DNA of 64,000 bases from Pseudoxanthomonas sp. J31. GTDB lineage: Bacteria > Pseudomonadota > Gammaproteobacteria > Xanthomonadales > Xanthomonadaceae. The DNA lies in NCBI RefSeq assembly GCF_000510725.1, contig NZ_AZNZ01000001.1, forward strand, positions 248,001 through 312,000, read 5' to 3'. Position numbers and translations under genes: made by a program. This document shows, in pieces, positions 17,180-26,126 of this stretch. Within the stretch, counting starts at the first letter, position 1. The number at the start of each line of letters is the position of its first letter. The notes beneath the pieces were generated by a model, which worked only from the letters and a program-made list of their open reading frames with translations, made no database searches and had not been told where the DNA came from.

Positions 17180-17242
17180 GCGCGCGCCGGCCGCCACCGG
17201 GGCCGGGTGTAGAATCCACCGAACCGCAACCTGCAGATACCC

Positions 17243-18073
17243 ATGACCTATTGCGTCGGCATCGAAGTGGACGAGGGCCTGGTGTTCGCGGCCGACACCC
17301 GCACCAACGCCTCGCTCGACGACGTGCGCGTGCACCGCAAGCTGCACGTGTTCGAGTATCCCGGCGAGCGCGTGTTCGTGGTCATGAGCGCGGGCAACCT
17401 GGCCACCACCCAGCTGGCGGTGTCGCGCCTGCGCCGCGACGCGGAGGATCCGTCCGCGCCGCGCAGCCTGCGCAACTTCCGCCACCTGTTCGAGGTGGCC
17501 GAGTACGTCGGCGAGGTGCTGGTCGCCAGCCAGGTGCAGGCCGGCAGCGACAACCCGCACGGCGGCATCAACACCCAGGCCACGCTGATCCTGGGCGGAC
17601 AGATCGCCGGCGAGCGCCCGGGCCTGTACCTGGTGTACCCGCTGGGCAACTGCATCTCCGCCTCGCCGGAAACGCCCTACCTGCAGATCGGCGAATCCAA
17701 GTACGGCAAGCCGATCCTGGACCGCATCGTGCGCCCTGGCACCGCGCTGGAGGACGCCGCGCGCTGCGCCCTGCTGTCGCTGGACTCGACCATCCGCTCC
17801 AACCTCTCGGTCGGGCTGCCGGTGGACCTGGCGCTGGTCCGCGCCGGCGACCTGCGGGTGAGCCAGCAGATGCGGCTGGAGGCCGACACCCCGCTGTACG
17901 CGGAGATCCACGACACCTGGTCGCGCAAGCTGGAGAACGCGGTGCGCACCCTGCCGCGCTTCCCCTGGGAGCCGCAGGCGCAGGCCACGGAGGACCCGTC
18001 CGCGCTGCCACCGTTGCCACCGCGCCGGGTGCCGGCGCGCAAGGATCCCGGCGACCAGTCCGCGCAGCAGTAA
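17243..18073 (+). CDS. Proteasome-type peptidase, Anbu (ancestral beta-subunit) family
   Basis: A 276-residue Ntn-hydrolase related to HslV and 20S proteasome beta subunits, of the bacterial Anbu group. After removal of Met1 the N-terminal Thr would be the nucleophile (MTYCVGIEVDEGLVFAADTR). Counting that Thr as 1, Asp17 is in place and a Lys lies at position 32, matching the Thr/Asp/Lys triad of the superfamily. The C-terminal 35 residues are Pro/Arg-rich and look like a disordered tail. It lies 63 bp after the alpha-E gene, completing the usual ATP-grasp/alpha-E/Anbu cluster; the transglutaminase-like member often found with it is absent here. Activity and substrates of Anbu are not settled. 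Confidence 0.92.
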   Translation: MTYCVGIEVDEGLVFAADTRTNASLDDVRVHRKLHVFEYPGERVFVVMSAGNLATTQLAVSRLRRDAEDPSAPRSLRNFRHLFEVAEYVGEVLVASQVQAGSDNPHGGINTQATLILGGQIAGERPGLYLVYPLGNCISASPETPYLQIGESKYGKPILDRIVRPGTALEDAARCALLSLDSTIRSNLSVGLPVDLALVRAGDLRVSQQMRLEADTPLYAEIHDTWSRKLENAVRTLPRFPWEPQAQATEDPSALPPLPPRRVPARKDPGDQSAQQ

Positions 18074-18087
18074 CAGGCACGCACCGC

Positions 18088-18597
18088 ATGCACAGCCAGC
18101 CGGCGCCCGCGGGCGCCACCCCCGTATTGCTCAGCCTCGGCAGCAACCTGCAGCCGGAGCGCCACCTGCGCGCGGCGCTGGAGGAATTGCGCGCCCGCTT
18201 CGGCACGCTGCGGGTCTCCCCGGCCTACCGCACCCCGGCGGTCGGCTTCGACGGCCCGCCCTTCCTCAACAACGCCGCCCTGCTGCATACCGGCCTCGCG
18301 CTGCCGGAGCTGGAAGCCTGGCTGCACGCGCTGGAAGACCGCCACGGCCGCGTGCGCAGCGGCCCGCGCCTGGCCGACCGCACCCTGGACGTGGACGTGG
18401 TGTTCCATGGCGACCTGGTGCTGCGCGAGGGCGGCAAGGTGCGGATCCCGCGCCCGGAACTGAAGCACGCCTTCGTGCTCAAGCCGGCGGCCGACATCGC
18501 CCCGGACTTCGTCGATCCGCTCAGCGGCCGCACCCTGGCCGAGCTGTGGCGCGACCACCCGCAGCACGGCGAGGCGTTCGAGGTGGTGCCGCTGTGA
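18088..18597 (+). CDS. folK: 6-hydroxymethyl-7,8-dihydropterin pyrophosphokinase
   Basis: Transfers pyrophosphate from ATP to 6-hydroxymethyl-dihydropterin, feeding dihydropteroate synthase in folate synthesis. It is a 169-residue protein with LSLGSNLQPERHLR at the N terminus, SPAYRTPAVGFDGPPFLN, and the ATP/Mg motif DRTLDVDVVFHGD. The start ATG at 18088 follows the Anbu gene by 14 bp and is the only one giving the normal length. It converges with the pteridine reductase gene, leaving 7 bp between the two stops. With folB at 13059 it forms two successive steps of the pathway. Confidence 0.96.
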   Translation: MHSQPAPAGATPVLLSLGSNLQPERHLRAALEELRARFGTLRVSPAYRTPAVGFDGPPFLNNAALLHTGLALPELEAWLHALEDRHGRVRSGPRLADRTLDVDVVFHGDLVLREGGKVRIPRPELKHAFVLKPAADIAPDFVDPLSGRTLAELWRDHPQHGEAFEVVPL

Positions 18598-18604
18598 CCC
18601 GCCT

Positions 18605-19342
18605 TCAGTGGGTGCGGCCGCCGTCCACGTGCAGCACCTGGCCGGTGACGTAGCCGGCCTCCTCCGACAGCAGCCAGGCCACGGCGGCGGCGATGTCCTC
18701 CGGCGTGCCGGCCCGGCCAAGCGCGGTATCGCCAAGGATCGTGGCTTGCGCCGCCGGGTCCTGCGCCTGCTCCGGCCACAGGATCGCGCCCGGCGCCACC
18801 GCGTTGGCCCGCGCCTGCGGCGCCAGTGCCTGGGCCAGGCCGCGGGTCAGCGAGACCAGCGCCGCCTTGGCCGCCGAGTACAGCGGATGCCCGCGCAGCG
18901 GCGTCCCGGCGTACACGTCGGCCAGGTTGACCACCGCGCCGCCGCGCTCGCGCAGGTGTGCGGCAGCGGCCTGGGCGAGGAAGAACGGCGCGCGCGCGTT
19001 GACCGCGAACAGCGCGTCCCACTGCGCCGGCGTGGCCTGGTCCAGCGGCGTGGGGAAGAAGTTGGAGGCGTTGTTGACCAGCCCGTCCAGGCGGCCGTAG
19101 CGGGCGATGCAGGCCTGCACCAGTGCCGCCGGCGCTTCCTCCGCCTGCAGGTCGGCCTGCAGCACCAGCACGCTGCCCGGGCGCGCCGCCTCCAGGGTGC
19201 CGGCCAGCGCCTGCAGTTCGGCGTGCGAGCCGTGGCAGTGCAGGGCGAGGTCGAAGCCGTCGCGGTGCAGGCGCCGGGCGATGGCCGCGCCGATGCGGCG
19301 GGCGGCGCCGGTGACCAGGACGACGGGGCGGGGATGGGGCAT
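18605..19342 (-). CDS. Pteridine reductase (FolM/PTR1-like SDR)
   Basis: A 245-residue short-chain dehydrogenase that should reduce dihydrobiopterin/dihydrofolate-type pterins with NADPH. The cofactor motif is TGAARRIG (residues 11-18), where Arg in the glycine-rich loop marks pteridine reductases. At the catalytic site Asp142 replaces the usual SDR Ser, with Tyr155 and Lys159 (YSAAK), the same Asp-13-Tyr spacing as in PTR1. The start ATG at 19342 (MPHPRPVVLVTG) fits the family; an in-frame ATG ten codons upstream is possible. Placement next to folK supports a role in folate/pterin metabolism. Confidence 0.93.
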   Translation of the reverse strand: MPHPRPVVLVTGAARRIGAAIARRLHRDGFDLALHCHGSHAELQALAGTLEAARPGSVLVLQADLQAEEAPAALVQACIARYGRLDGLVNNASNFFPTPLDQATPAQWDALFAVNARAPFFLAQAAAAHLRERGGAVVNLADVYAGTPLRGHPLYSAAKAALVSLTRGLAQALAPQARANAVAPGAILWPEQAQDPAAQATILGDTALGRAGTPEDIAAAVAWLLSEEAGYVTGQVLHVDGGRTH

Positions 19343-19393
19343 CGGGCATGTCCGCTCGGCTATGCTGGCCATTCTCCACGCCGTCCCACAGCG

Positions 19394-20584
19394 ATGCACC
19401 CCCACACCGACCTGCCGGAACCCGCGCCCGGCGCCCTCCACCACAGCGCGATCCTGGCCGACCACATCCGCGAGGAGATCCGCCACGGCGGTGGCGCGAT
19501 CCCGATGTCCCGGTTCATGGAGCTTTGTCTGTACGCACCCGGCCTGGGCTACTACAGCGCCGGCGCGACCAAGTTCGGCCCGGCCGGCGACTTCGTCACC
19601 GCACCCGAGTCCGGGCGGCTGTTCGCGGCCACCGTGGCGGGCGTGCTGGCCGAGGGCCTGCGCCAGCTCGGCGGCCACGCGCGGGTGCTGGAAGTGGGCG
19701 GCGGCAGCGGCGTGTTCGCCGAGGTCGCGCTCAAGCGACTGCTGGAACTGGACGCGCTGCCGGACCGCTACGCGATCCTGGAGCCCTCGGCCGACCTGCG
19801 CGAGCGCCAGCGCGAGCACCTCCGGCGCACCCTGGTGCCCACCGTGTTCGAGCTGGTGGAGTGGCTGGACCGCCCGTTCCAGGACGAGTGGGACGGCCTG
19901 CTGTTCGCCAACGAGGTGATCGACGCCCTGCCGACGCCGCGCTTCGTGCTGCGCGACCGCCAGGTGTACGAGGAGCACGTGGCGCTGGACGGCAACGACG
20001 GCTTCGTGCGCGTGGACCGCCCGGCCGACGCCCTGCTGGAAGCGGCGGTGCGCCACATCGAGGACTACCTGGAGCAGCCATTCCCGGACGGCTACCGCTC
20101 CGAGCTGCTGCCGCAGCTGCCGTACTGGCTGCAGGCGGTCGGCGGCGGCCTGCGCAGCGGCGGCATGCTGTTCTTCGACTACGGCTACGCCCGCCGCGAG
20201 TACTACCTGCCGCAGCGCAGCGACGGCACCCTGCGCGCGTTCTACCGCCAGCGCATGCACGATGACGTGCTGCGCTGGCCCGGGTTGCAGGACATCACCG
20301 CCTCGGTCGACTTCACCGCGCTGGCCGAGGCCGGCACCGGCGCCGGCCTGGACCTGGCCGGCTACTGCAGCCAGGCCAGCTTCCTGCTGGGCAACGGCAT
20401 CGACCGCCTGCTGGCCGAGGCCGAGGCGCGTACCGACGAGGCCGGCGTGCTGCGCCTGCGCCAGGAACTCAAGCGCCTGACCCTGCCCGAACAGATGGGC
20501 GAGCGCTTCCAGGCCATGGCTTTCACCCGCGACATCGACTTGGGCGCGGCCTTCCTGCTCGGCGACATGACCTGGCGGCTGTGA
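19394..20584 (+). CDS. SAM-dependent methyltransferase, MidA/NDUFAF7 family
   Basis: A 396-residue class I methyltransferase of the COG1565/MidA family. The eukaryotic relative NDUFAF7 methylates an arginine of complex I subunit NDUFS2; bacterial members are not well characterised. Family signatures are PMSRFMELCLYAPGLGYYSA, FGPAGDFVTAPESG, the SAM-binding loop VLEVGGGSGVFA and FFDYGYARREYYLPQR. The start ATG at 19394 is 51 bp from the divergent pteridine reductase start. It overlaps the next gene by 4 nt. Confidence 0.93.
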   Translation: MHPHTDLPEPAPGALHHSAILADHIREEIRHGGGAIPMSRFMELCLYAPGLGYYSAGATKFGPAGDFVTAPESGRLFAATVAGVLAEGLRQLGGHARVLEVGGGSGVFAEVALKRLLELDALPDRYAILEPSADLRERQREHLRRTLVPTVFELVEWLDRPFQDEWDGLLFANEVIDALPTPRFVLRDRQVYEEHVALDGNDGFVRVDRPADALLEAAVRHIEDYLEQPFPDGYRSELLPQLPYWLQAVGGGLRSGGMLFFDYGYARREYYLPQRSDGTLRAFYRQRMHDDVLRWPGLQDITASVDFTALAEAGTGAGLDLAGYCSQASFLLGNGIDRLLAEAEARTDEAGVLRLRQELKRLTLPEQMGERFQAMAFTRDIDLGAAFLLGDMTWRL

Positions 20585-20967
20585 GCACCGGCGCGCTGAA
20601 GCCGCTGCGGCGGCCGCATCTGTGGCTGGGCCTGTGGCTGCTGGCGGTGGCCGTGGTCTGCGTGGCCAGCCTGACCCCGCCGCCGCCGATGGAACTGCCG
20701 CGGCATGGCGACAAGGTCGAGCACCTGCTGGCCTATGCCGCGCTGGCGGCCGCGGCGGTGCAGGTTTTCCGTCCCGGGCGCGCGCTGTGGGCGGCGGGCA
20801 TCGGCCTGGTCCTGATGGGCGTGGCGCTGGAGTTCGCCCAGGGGGCGCTGACGCAGACGCGCATGGCCGATCCGGCCGATGCCCTGGCCAATACCGCTGG
20901 CGTGCTGCTGGGCCTGGGCACCCGCCTGACCCGCTGGCGCGACCTGCTGCTGCGGCGCGGCGGCTGA
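20581..20967 (+). CDS. VanZ-like family membrane protein
   Basis: A 128-residue membrane protein with about four helices and the VanZ-family pattern GDKVEHLLAYAALAAAAVQ followed by ALEFAQGALTQTRMADPADALANTAGVLLG. The function of such stand-alone proteins is unknown; VanZ itself gives low-level teicoplanin resistance, but nothing here indicates resistance. The GTG start at 20581 overlaps the stop of the methyltransferase gene (GTGA), so the two are translationally coupled. A strong hairpin follows the stop. Confidence 0.88.
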   Translation: MSTGALKPLRRPHLWLGLWLLAVAVVCVASLTPPPPMELPRHGDKVEHLLAYAALAAAAVQVFRPGRALWAAGIGLVLMGVALEFAQGALTQTRMADPADALANTAGVLLGLGTRLTRWRDLLLRRGG

Positions 20968-20969
20968 AC

Positions 20970-21002
20970 GCGACGCCGGCCGCAGCCGCGGGCCGGCGTC
21001 GC
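20970..21002. terminator. Bidirectional hairpin between VanZ-like gene and GH20 gene
   Basis: A 12-bp perfect stem (GCGACGCCGGCC at 20970-20981, GGCCGGCGTCGC at 20991-21002) with a 9-nt loop fills most of the 44-bp gap between two convergent genes. No T-run is present on either side; a shared terminator function is inferred from position and stability. Confidence 0.55.
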
Positions 21003-21011
21003 GCCGCGCGG

Positions 21012-23321
21012 TCAGCGCCTTTCCAGCGTCACCCGGTCGACCACCCACATTTGCGGGCGGGTATCGCCGGTAAAGCGCAGGCACAGGTCCTGGCGCCCGG
21101 ACAGCGCGGGCGCCAGCGGCGCCTCCAGTTCGACGAAACCGTCCGCGTCCGGCGCCGCCGGCAGCGGCACGCTGGCCACGCGCTGGCCGTCGCAGCCGCC
21201 GGCATGCACGTCCAGCTCGCCATGCGCCGAACGCGCCGGCTCGAAGCGGCGGTGCGGTTCGTCGTGCGCCAGCTGGAAGTAGTAGGGGATGCGCCCGGCG
21301 CGCACCTTCACCGCGACCACCCCGTCCAGGCGCGCGGCGGTCCATTGCCAGCACGGATAGAAGATGTCGGTGTCGAAGATCGCGCGCTCGCCCTCGGCCG
21401 GGCCGTCGTCCTCCAGGCGCAGGCGCAGCGCCGCGCGCCCGCGGCAGGCGTCCAGCTGCTCGTCGCTGCGGGTCAGCAGCGAGGCCGCGTCCCAGTGCCA
21501 GGCGCGCGCCGGCGCCAGCGGCTTGCCGGCGAAGAACGCCGCGGCCTGCAGCCGCGCCGGCAGCGGCAGCTGCAGCGGCGCCTGGTAGCGCGGCGAGGCC
21601 GCGGTCGGCGCGCTGCCGTCGCTGCTGTAGCGGATCTCGTAGCCCAGCGGGTTGGACAGGGCCACGCGCACGCCGGCGTCGCTTTCGTCCTGCAGTTCCA
21701 CGTCCACCTGGAACGGGGTGGACGCGTAGCCGATGCCCCAGCGCCGGTAGCGCTGCAGCTGCACCGGCAGGCGCTGCAGGAAGGAACCCAGGTCGCGCGC
21801 CTGGCGCGGCGACCAGGCCACCTCGGCCAGCGCCGCCAGGCGCGGGAACATGTGGTGCTGCAGGCGCTCGAAGCTGCGCGTGTGCTCGGTCCACAGGTTG
21901 GCCTGCACGCCGAGGATGTGGTGCTGCCGCTCCGGCTCCAGGCCCTCGGGCACCGGCTCGAAGCCGTAGACCTGCTGCAGGGTGATGGTGGCCGGGCGGC
22001 CCGGCGGCTCGTGCGGGGAACCGGTCTGCAGGTAGTCCAGGTACAGCGCCGACACCGGCGCCATGACCACGTCGTGGCCCAGGCGCGCGGCCTTGAGCCC
22101 GCCCTCGGTGCCGCGCCAGGACATCACCGCCGCGCCGGCCGGCAGTTCGCCGTCGAGGATCTCGTCCCAGCCGATCGCGCGCTTGCCGTGCTTCTCCAGG
22201 AAGGCGGCGAGGCGATGGACGACATGCGCCTGCATCGCGGTCTCGTCGGCCAGTCCCAGCTCGCGCATGCGCGCCTGCACCCGCGCCGAGGCCTGCCACT
22301 GGTCCTTGACCGCCTCGTCGCCGCCGATGTGGAAGTAGCGGCCGGGGAACAGCGGCAGCAGCTCGGCGATCACGTCCTCGAGGAAGGCCAGGGTGGCTTC
22401 CTCGGTGTTGAACAGGTTGGGGAACACGCCCCACTCGCTGGTCGGGCGCAGCGGCGCATCGGTGCTGCCCAGCTCCGGGTAGGCGGCGATCGCCGCGGTG
22501 GCGTGGCCGGGCACGTCGAATTCCGGCACCACGGTGATGTGGTGCTGCGCGGCGTAGGCCACGACCTCGCGCACCTGTTCCTGGGTGTAGTGGCCGCAGT
22601 AAGGGCGCGGCTGGCCGCTGGCCGGATCGATGGCGCCGTCGCCGGCCGGCAGGCGGCAGCTGCCGGCCTCCACCAGGCGCGGATGGCGCCTGATTTCCAC
22701 CCGCCAGCCCTGGTCGTCGGTCAGGTGCCAGTGCAGGGTATTGAGCTTGTGCAGGGCCATCGCGTCGATGACCTGCTTGACCTGCTCCACGCTCCAGAAG
22801 TGCCGGGCCGGATCGAGCATGAAGCCGCGCCAGGGGAAGCGCGGCGCGTCCTCGATCCGCAGCGCCGGCAGCCGGATGGGGCCGGACTCGTCCAGGGTGG
22901 CCAGCTGCAGCAGGGTCACCGCGCCGTAGAACAGGCCGGCCTGGTCGCCGGCGGTGATGCTGGCGCCGCCGGGCGCGACTTCCAGCAGGTAGCTTTCGCG
23001 GCCGCCACCGTGCGCCGGGTCCAGGCGGAAGCGGATGCCGGGGCGGCGGCTGCCGGCCACCACCTTCGGCGCGATGCCGCGGCTCTTTTCCAGCAGCGCG
23101 GAAAACTGCGCGGCCACGGTGCGCTCGGCCTCGCCGGCGGCCAGCAGCGGCGTGTCCGCGTCCAGCGCGAACTGCCCGCGCAGCGGCTCGAGCGAGGCCG
23201 GCATCGGGATCAGCGGCAGCGGTTGCGCCGGGGCGGAGGCGGTGGCGGTACCGGCCAGCGTGCCTGCCAGCACGACGGCGCCCAGCAGGCACAGCCGCCG
23301 CAACGGGTTGGATCGGGTCAT
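21012..23321 (-). CDS. Beta-N-acetylhexosaminidase, GH20
   Basis: A 769-residue secreted glycoside hydrolase that removes terminal GlcNAc from chitooligosaccharides or glycans, feeding the adjacent GlcNAc catabolic genes. A signal peptide is followed by a GH20b-type N-terminal domain, then the GH20 barrel with the catalytic Asp-Glu pair in HIGGDE (D335, E336) and conserved GFMLDPARHF and HWHLTDDQGW motifs. The last 160 residues form extra beta-rich domains (an Fn3-like region with EIRYSSDGSAPT, then a possible carbohydrate-binding region). The start ATG at 23321 (MTRSNPLRRL) has an AGGGAG ribosome-binding site; the frame continues upstream across the receptor gene but that is not coding. Confidence 0.95.
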   Translation of the reverse strand: MTRSNPLRRLCLLGAVVLAGTLAGTATASAPAQPLPLIPMPASLEPLRGQFALDADTPLLAAGEAERTVAAQFSALLEKSRGIAPKVVAGSRRPGIRFRLDPAHGGGRESYLLEVAPGGASITAGDQAGLFYGAVTLLQLATLDESGPIRLPALRIEDAPRFPWRGFMLDPARHFWSVEQVKQVIDAMALHKLNTLHWHLTDDQGWRVEIRRHPRLVEAGSCRLPAGDGAIDPASGQPRPYCGHYTQEQVREVVAYAAQHHITVVPEFDVPGHATAAIAAYPELGSTDAPLRPTSEWGVFPNLFNTEEATLAFLEDVIAELLPLFPGRYFHIGGDEAVKDQWQASARVQARMRELGLADETAMQAHVVHRLAAFLEKHGKRAIGWDEILDGELPAGAAVMSWRGTEGGLKAARLGHDVVMAPVSALYLDYLQTGSPHEPPGRPATITLQQVYGFEPVPEGLEPERQHHILGVQANLWTEHTRSFERLQHHMFPRLAALAEVAWSPRQARDLGSFLQRLPVQLQRYRRWGIGYASTPFQVDVELQDESDAGVRVALSNPLGYEIRYSSDGSAPTAASPRYQAPLQLPLPARLQAAAFFAGKPLAPARAWHWDAASLLTRSDEQLDACRGRAALRLRLEDDGPAEGERAIFDTDIFYPCWQWTAARLDGVVAVKVRAGRIPYYFQLAHDEPHRRFEPARSAHGELDVHAGGCDGQRVASVPLPAAPDADGFVELEAPLAPALSGRQDLCLRFTGDTRPQMWVVDRVTLERR

Positions 23322-23355
23322 GCGTGCTCCCTGGTCATGGCCTTCGGCAATGCAG

Positions 23356-23379
23356 CGGGCCCGGAAGGCTCCGGGCCCG
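23356..23379. terminator. Hairpin between TonB receptor and GH20 genes
   Basis: A 10-bp perfect stem (CGGGCCCGGA at 23356-23365, TCCGGGCCCG at 23370-23379) with a 4-nt loop lies 52 bp past the receptor stop. There is no T-run. It could reduce read-through into the GH20 gene or stabilise the receptor mRNA 3' end. Confidence 0.45.
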
Positions 23380-23431
23380 ATGATGCGGCCGGCGCGGACG
23401 CGGGTCGACCGCGCCGCGCCGGCGTCCCCGC

Positions 23432-26098
23432 TCAGTACTTCAGGCGGACGTTGAAGTAGTACTGGCGGCCGTTGCTGTAGAAGGCCGTGGGGATGGTGGA
23501 GCTCTGGTAGTAGGTGATCTCCGGGTCGTTGAGGTTCAGCGCGTCCAGGCTGAAGCTGAGCTGGTCGTTGAGCTTGTAGCTCAGTGCCGCCGACAGGGTG
23601 CCGAAGTCGTCCTGGTAGTACGGGTTGGCGCCGGACAGGCCGATCAGGAACTCCGAGCGGCGGGTGTAGCTGAGCCGCGCGCCGAAGGCCTCGTTCTCGA
23701 ACCAGGCGCCGACGTTGTAGGTGTGCCTGGAGGTACCCAGCAGGTTGTTGCTGCCGTCGGCCCAGGTGTGCGCGGTGCTGCCGTCGGCGAAGGTGTAGTT
23801 GGCGCTGACGCCGAAGTTCTCGCCGATCGGCTGCTCGTAGGCCAGCTCGACGCCGTGCACCTTGCCGTCGGAGTTCACCGGCACCGAAACCAGGTAGTCC
23901 TCCAGCTGGTTGGTCAGCTCCGAGAACAGCTGCCGGGTCTCGGTGCCGAAGGCCACGTAGTCCTTCAGGTCCATGGCATAGGCGCCGACCGAGAGCAGGC
24001 CGCGCGGCATGAAGTACCACTCCAGGTTGGCGTCGAAGTTGGTCGACACCACCGGCTTGAGGTTGGGATTGCCGCCGCCGCCGGTCTTGTTGAGGTCCGA
24101 GCCCCAGGACGCGGCGCCCAGCGCCGAGTAGTCGGGCAGGGTCTGGGTCTGCGAGGCGGCGAAGCGGAACACCAGGTCCGGGGCCAGGTTGAACTTCAGG
24201 TTCGCGCTGGGCAGCACGCGGCTGTGCGAGTTGCTGGTGCGGACCCGGATCCACTGCCCGAACAGGCTGGAGACCTCGGCGTTGGCCGGATTGCTGACCG
24301 CCTGGTAGGAGTGGATGTCCTGGTCGATGTCGACGTAGCGCAGGCCGACGTTGCCGCTCCAGTTGTCGCCGCGGAAGTTGGCCTGCACGTAGGCGGCCAG
24401 GCTTTCCTCGGCCACCTTCCACTCGCCGCCGTAGTTGTGGCGGCCGGTGGGGCCGTCGTCGCCGGACAGCCAGGTGGAGTTGCCGACCACCGCGTCGCGC
24501 AGCGCGCCGGGGGTGAAGTACCACAGGTTGCGCGGGAAGCTGCCGCCGATGCCGTCGGCGAAGCCGGACGGGTAGGGCGCGGTGGCGCCCTCCTGCAGGT
24601 CGCTCCAGATGTCGCCCGGGGTCGCGCCCTCGGGCGAGCGTGCCTCGCGCTCGTGGTCGGCGTAGCGCAGGCCGAAGTCCAGCGAGGACAGCGCGCCAAC
24701 GTCGAAGTAGCGGGTGAAGTCGGCGCTGAACCAGTCCTCCTCGTCGATCGCGCTCACCAGCTGGTTGCCCCAGGTGCCGAAGCTGGTGACGCCGGCCGGG
24801 CTGGTGTCGCCGCCCACGCTCCAGTCCACCGGCGCGCTGGCGCCGTGGGTGTTCCAGCTGGCGCCGCCGCCGCGGGCGAGGGTGACCTCGGCGATGTACT
24901 GGCGGTTGGTGGTGCCTTCGCCCTTGGTGGTGCCGGCCTGGAAGCGCGAGCGCAGGTCCGGGCTGATGTCCCAGTCCACGTCGAAGGTGGCGTAGCGGGT
25001 CTTGGCGCTGGCCTCGCGGTAGATCATGTCGTACACCGCGTAGTCGCGGTCCGGGTCGCCGGCGTAGCTGGCCTGGGCCAGCACGCCGTCGCGCACCACG
25101 TAGCCCGGCTCCGGCGCCTGCGCGCGGGCGAAGTTGCCGCCCCAGAGCATGAAGTTGCGGTTGTAGTTGTCCGCGTCCATGTCCGAGCTGAAGGCGCTCA
25201 CGCCCAGGGTGAGGTTGTCGGCCGGCTTGAACTGGACATCGACCAGTCCGCCCTTGCGCTCGCGCGTCTGCTCGAACAGGGTCGAGCCCAGCAGGCCCGG
25301 CGCCCACACCCCGACCAGGTCGGGGTTGGTCGCGGCCACCGGGTCGTCCTCGCCGATCTGGAAGAAGCCGCCCGGGATCTCCTGCGCCTCGCGGCGCAGC
25401 TCGCGCTTCTGGCTGAAGGCCTGGACCAGGATGCCAAAGGTGCCCTGCTCGTTGCGGTAGTTGAACAGCGCCGACAGCTGCGGGTCGGTGGAGTCGGCCT
25501 GCTCGGAGTTGACCACGCCCAGCGAGGCCTCGGCGGTGATCGCGTCGGCGAATTGCAGCGGCTTGCGGGTGACGATGTTGACGCTGCCGGTGGTGCCGCC
25601 GTCCGGCAGCTTGGCCTGCGAGGACTTGTGCACCTCGACCGAGCTGACCAGTTCCGAGGGCAGCAGGGTGTAGCTGACGCTGCGGCCGACGTTGTTGCCC
25701 TGGCTGAGCACGAACCAGTCGGCCGAGCCGACGCTGTGGCCGTTGATCAGGGTCTGGGTGAGGCTGGGGCTGGTGCCGCGCAGGCTGACCCGGTCGGCCT
25801 CGTCGAAGCCGCCTTCGTCGGCGGAGGAGGAGCTGATGTTCACGCCCGGCAGACGCTGCAGGGTGTCGGCGACGTTGTGCGCCGGCAGCTTGCCCACGTC
25901 CTCGGCGGTGACCACCTCCAGGCGCGCGTCGGCCTCGCGCTTGGTGTCCAGCGAGCGTTCCATCGAGCCGCGGATGCCGGTGACCACGACCGTGTCCAGC
26001 TCGGTGGCCCGTTCCCCCGCATCCTGGGCTTGCGCGCCGGCGGCCACGGCCAGGCTGGCGAGGATCGCCGCGCTCAGTGCTGACTTGCAGTACTTCAT
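23432..26098 (-). CDS. TonB-dependent outer-membrane receptor (chitooligosaccharide/GlcNAc locus)
   Basis: An 888-residue TonB-dependent receptor. After the signal peptide (MKYCKSALSAAILASLAVAAGAQAQ) comes a TonB-box-like ELDTVVVTG, then the plug domain (TLQRLPGVNISS, VSLRGTSPSLTQTLINGHSV, KLPDGGTTGSVNIVTRKP) and a long beta-barrel ending in an aromatic residue (NVRLKY). Placement between nagK and a GH20 hexosaminidase suggests uptake of GlcNAc-containing oligosaccharides, like the Nix receptors of Xanthomonas; the ligand is inferred from context. The start ATG at 26098 has a GGGAGAGA ribosome-binding site. Confidence 0.95.
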   Translation of the reverse strand: MKYCKSALSAAILASLAVAAGAQAQDAGERATELDTVVVTGIRGSMERSLDTKREADARLEVVTAEDVGKLPAHNVADTLQRLPGVNISSSSADEGGFDEADRVSLRGTSPSLTQTLINGHSVGSADWFVLSQGNNVGRSVSYTLLPSELVSSVEVHKSSQAKLPDGGTTGSVNIVTRKPLQFADAITAEASLGVVNSEQADSTDPQLSALFNYRNEQGTFGILVQAFSQKRELRREAQEIPGGFFQIGEDDPVAATNPDLVGVWAPGLLGSTLFEQTRERKGGLVDVQFKPADNLTLGVSAFSSDMDADNYNRNFMLWGGNFARAQAPEPGYVVRDGVLAQASYAGDPDRDYAVYDMIYREASAKTRYATFDVDWDISPDLRSRFQAGTTKGEGTTNRQYIAEVTLARGGGASWNTHGASAPVDWSVGGDTSPAGVTSFGTWGNQLVSAIDEEDWFSADFTRYFDVGALSSLDFGLRYADHEREARSPEGATPGDIWSDLQEGATAPYPSGFADGIGGSFPRNLWYFTPGALRDAVVGNSTWLSGDDGPTGRHNYGGEWKVAEESLAAYVQANFRGDNWSGNVGLRYVDIDQDIHSYQAVSNPANAEVSSLFGQWIRVRTSNSHSRVLPSANLKFNLAPDLVFRFAASQTQTLPDYSALGAASWGSDLNKTGGGGNPNLKPVVSTNFDANLEWYFMPRGLLSVGAYAMDLKDYVAFGTETRQLFSELTNQLEDYLVSVPVNSDGKVHGVELAYEQPIGENFGVSANYTFADGSTAHTWADGSNNLLGTSRHTYNVGAWFENEAFGARLSYTRRSEFLIGLSGANPYYQDDFGTLSAALSYKLNDQLSFSLDALNLNDPEITYYQSSTIPTAFYSNGRQYYFNVRLKY

Positions 26099-26126
26099 GA
26101 TGTCTCTCCCATCATCGGTTTGGTTG

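Noticed and set aside
21012-25307. A single open frame joining the GH20 hexosaminidase to sequence inside the TonB receptor gene
   Set aside because: The upstream part is an alternative frame of the receptor gene. The GH20 protein has its own signal peptide, start codon and ribosome-binding site at 23321.
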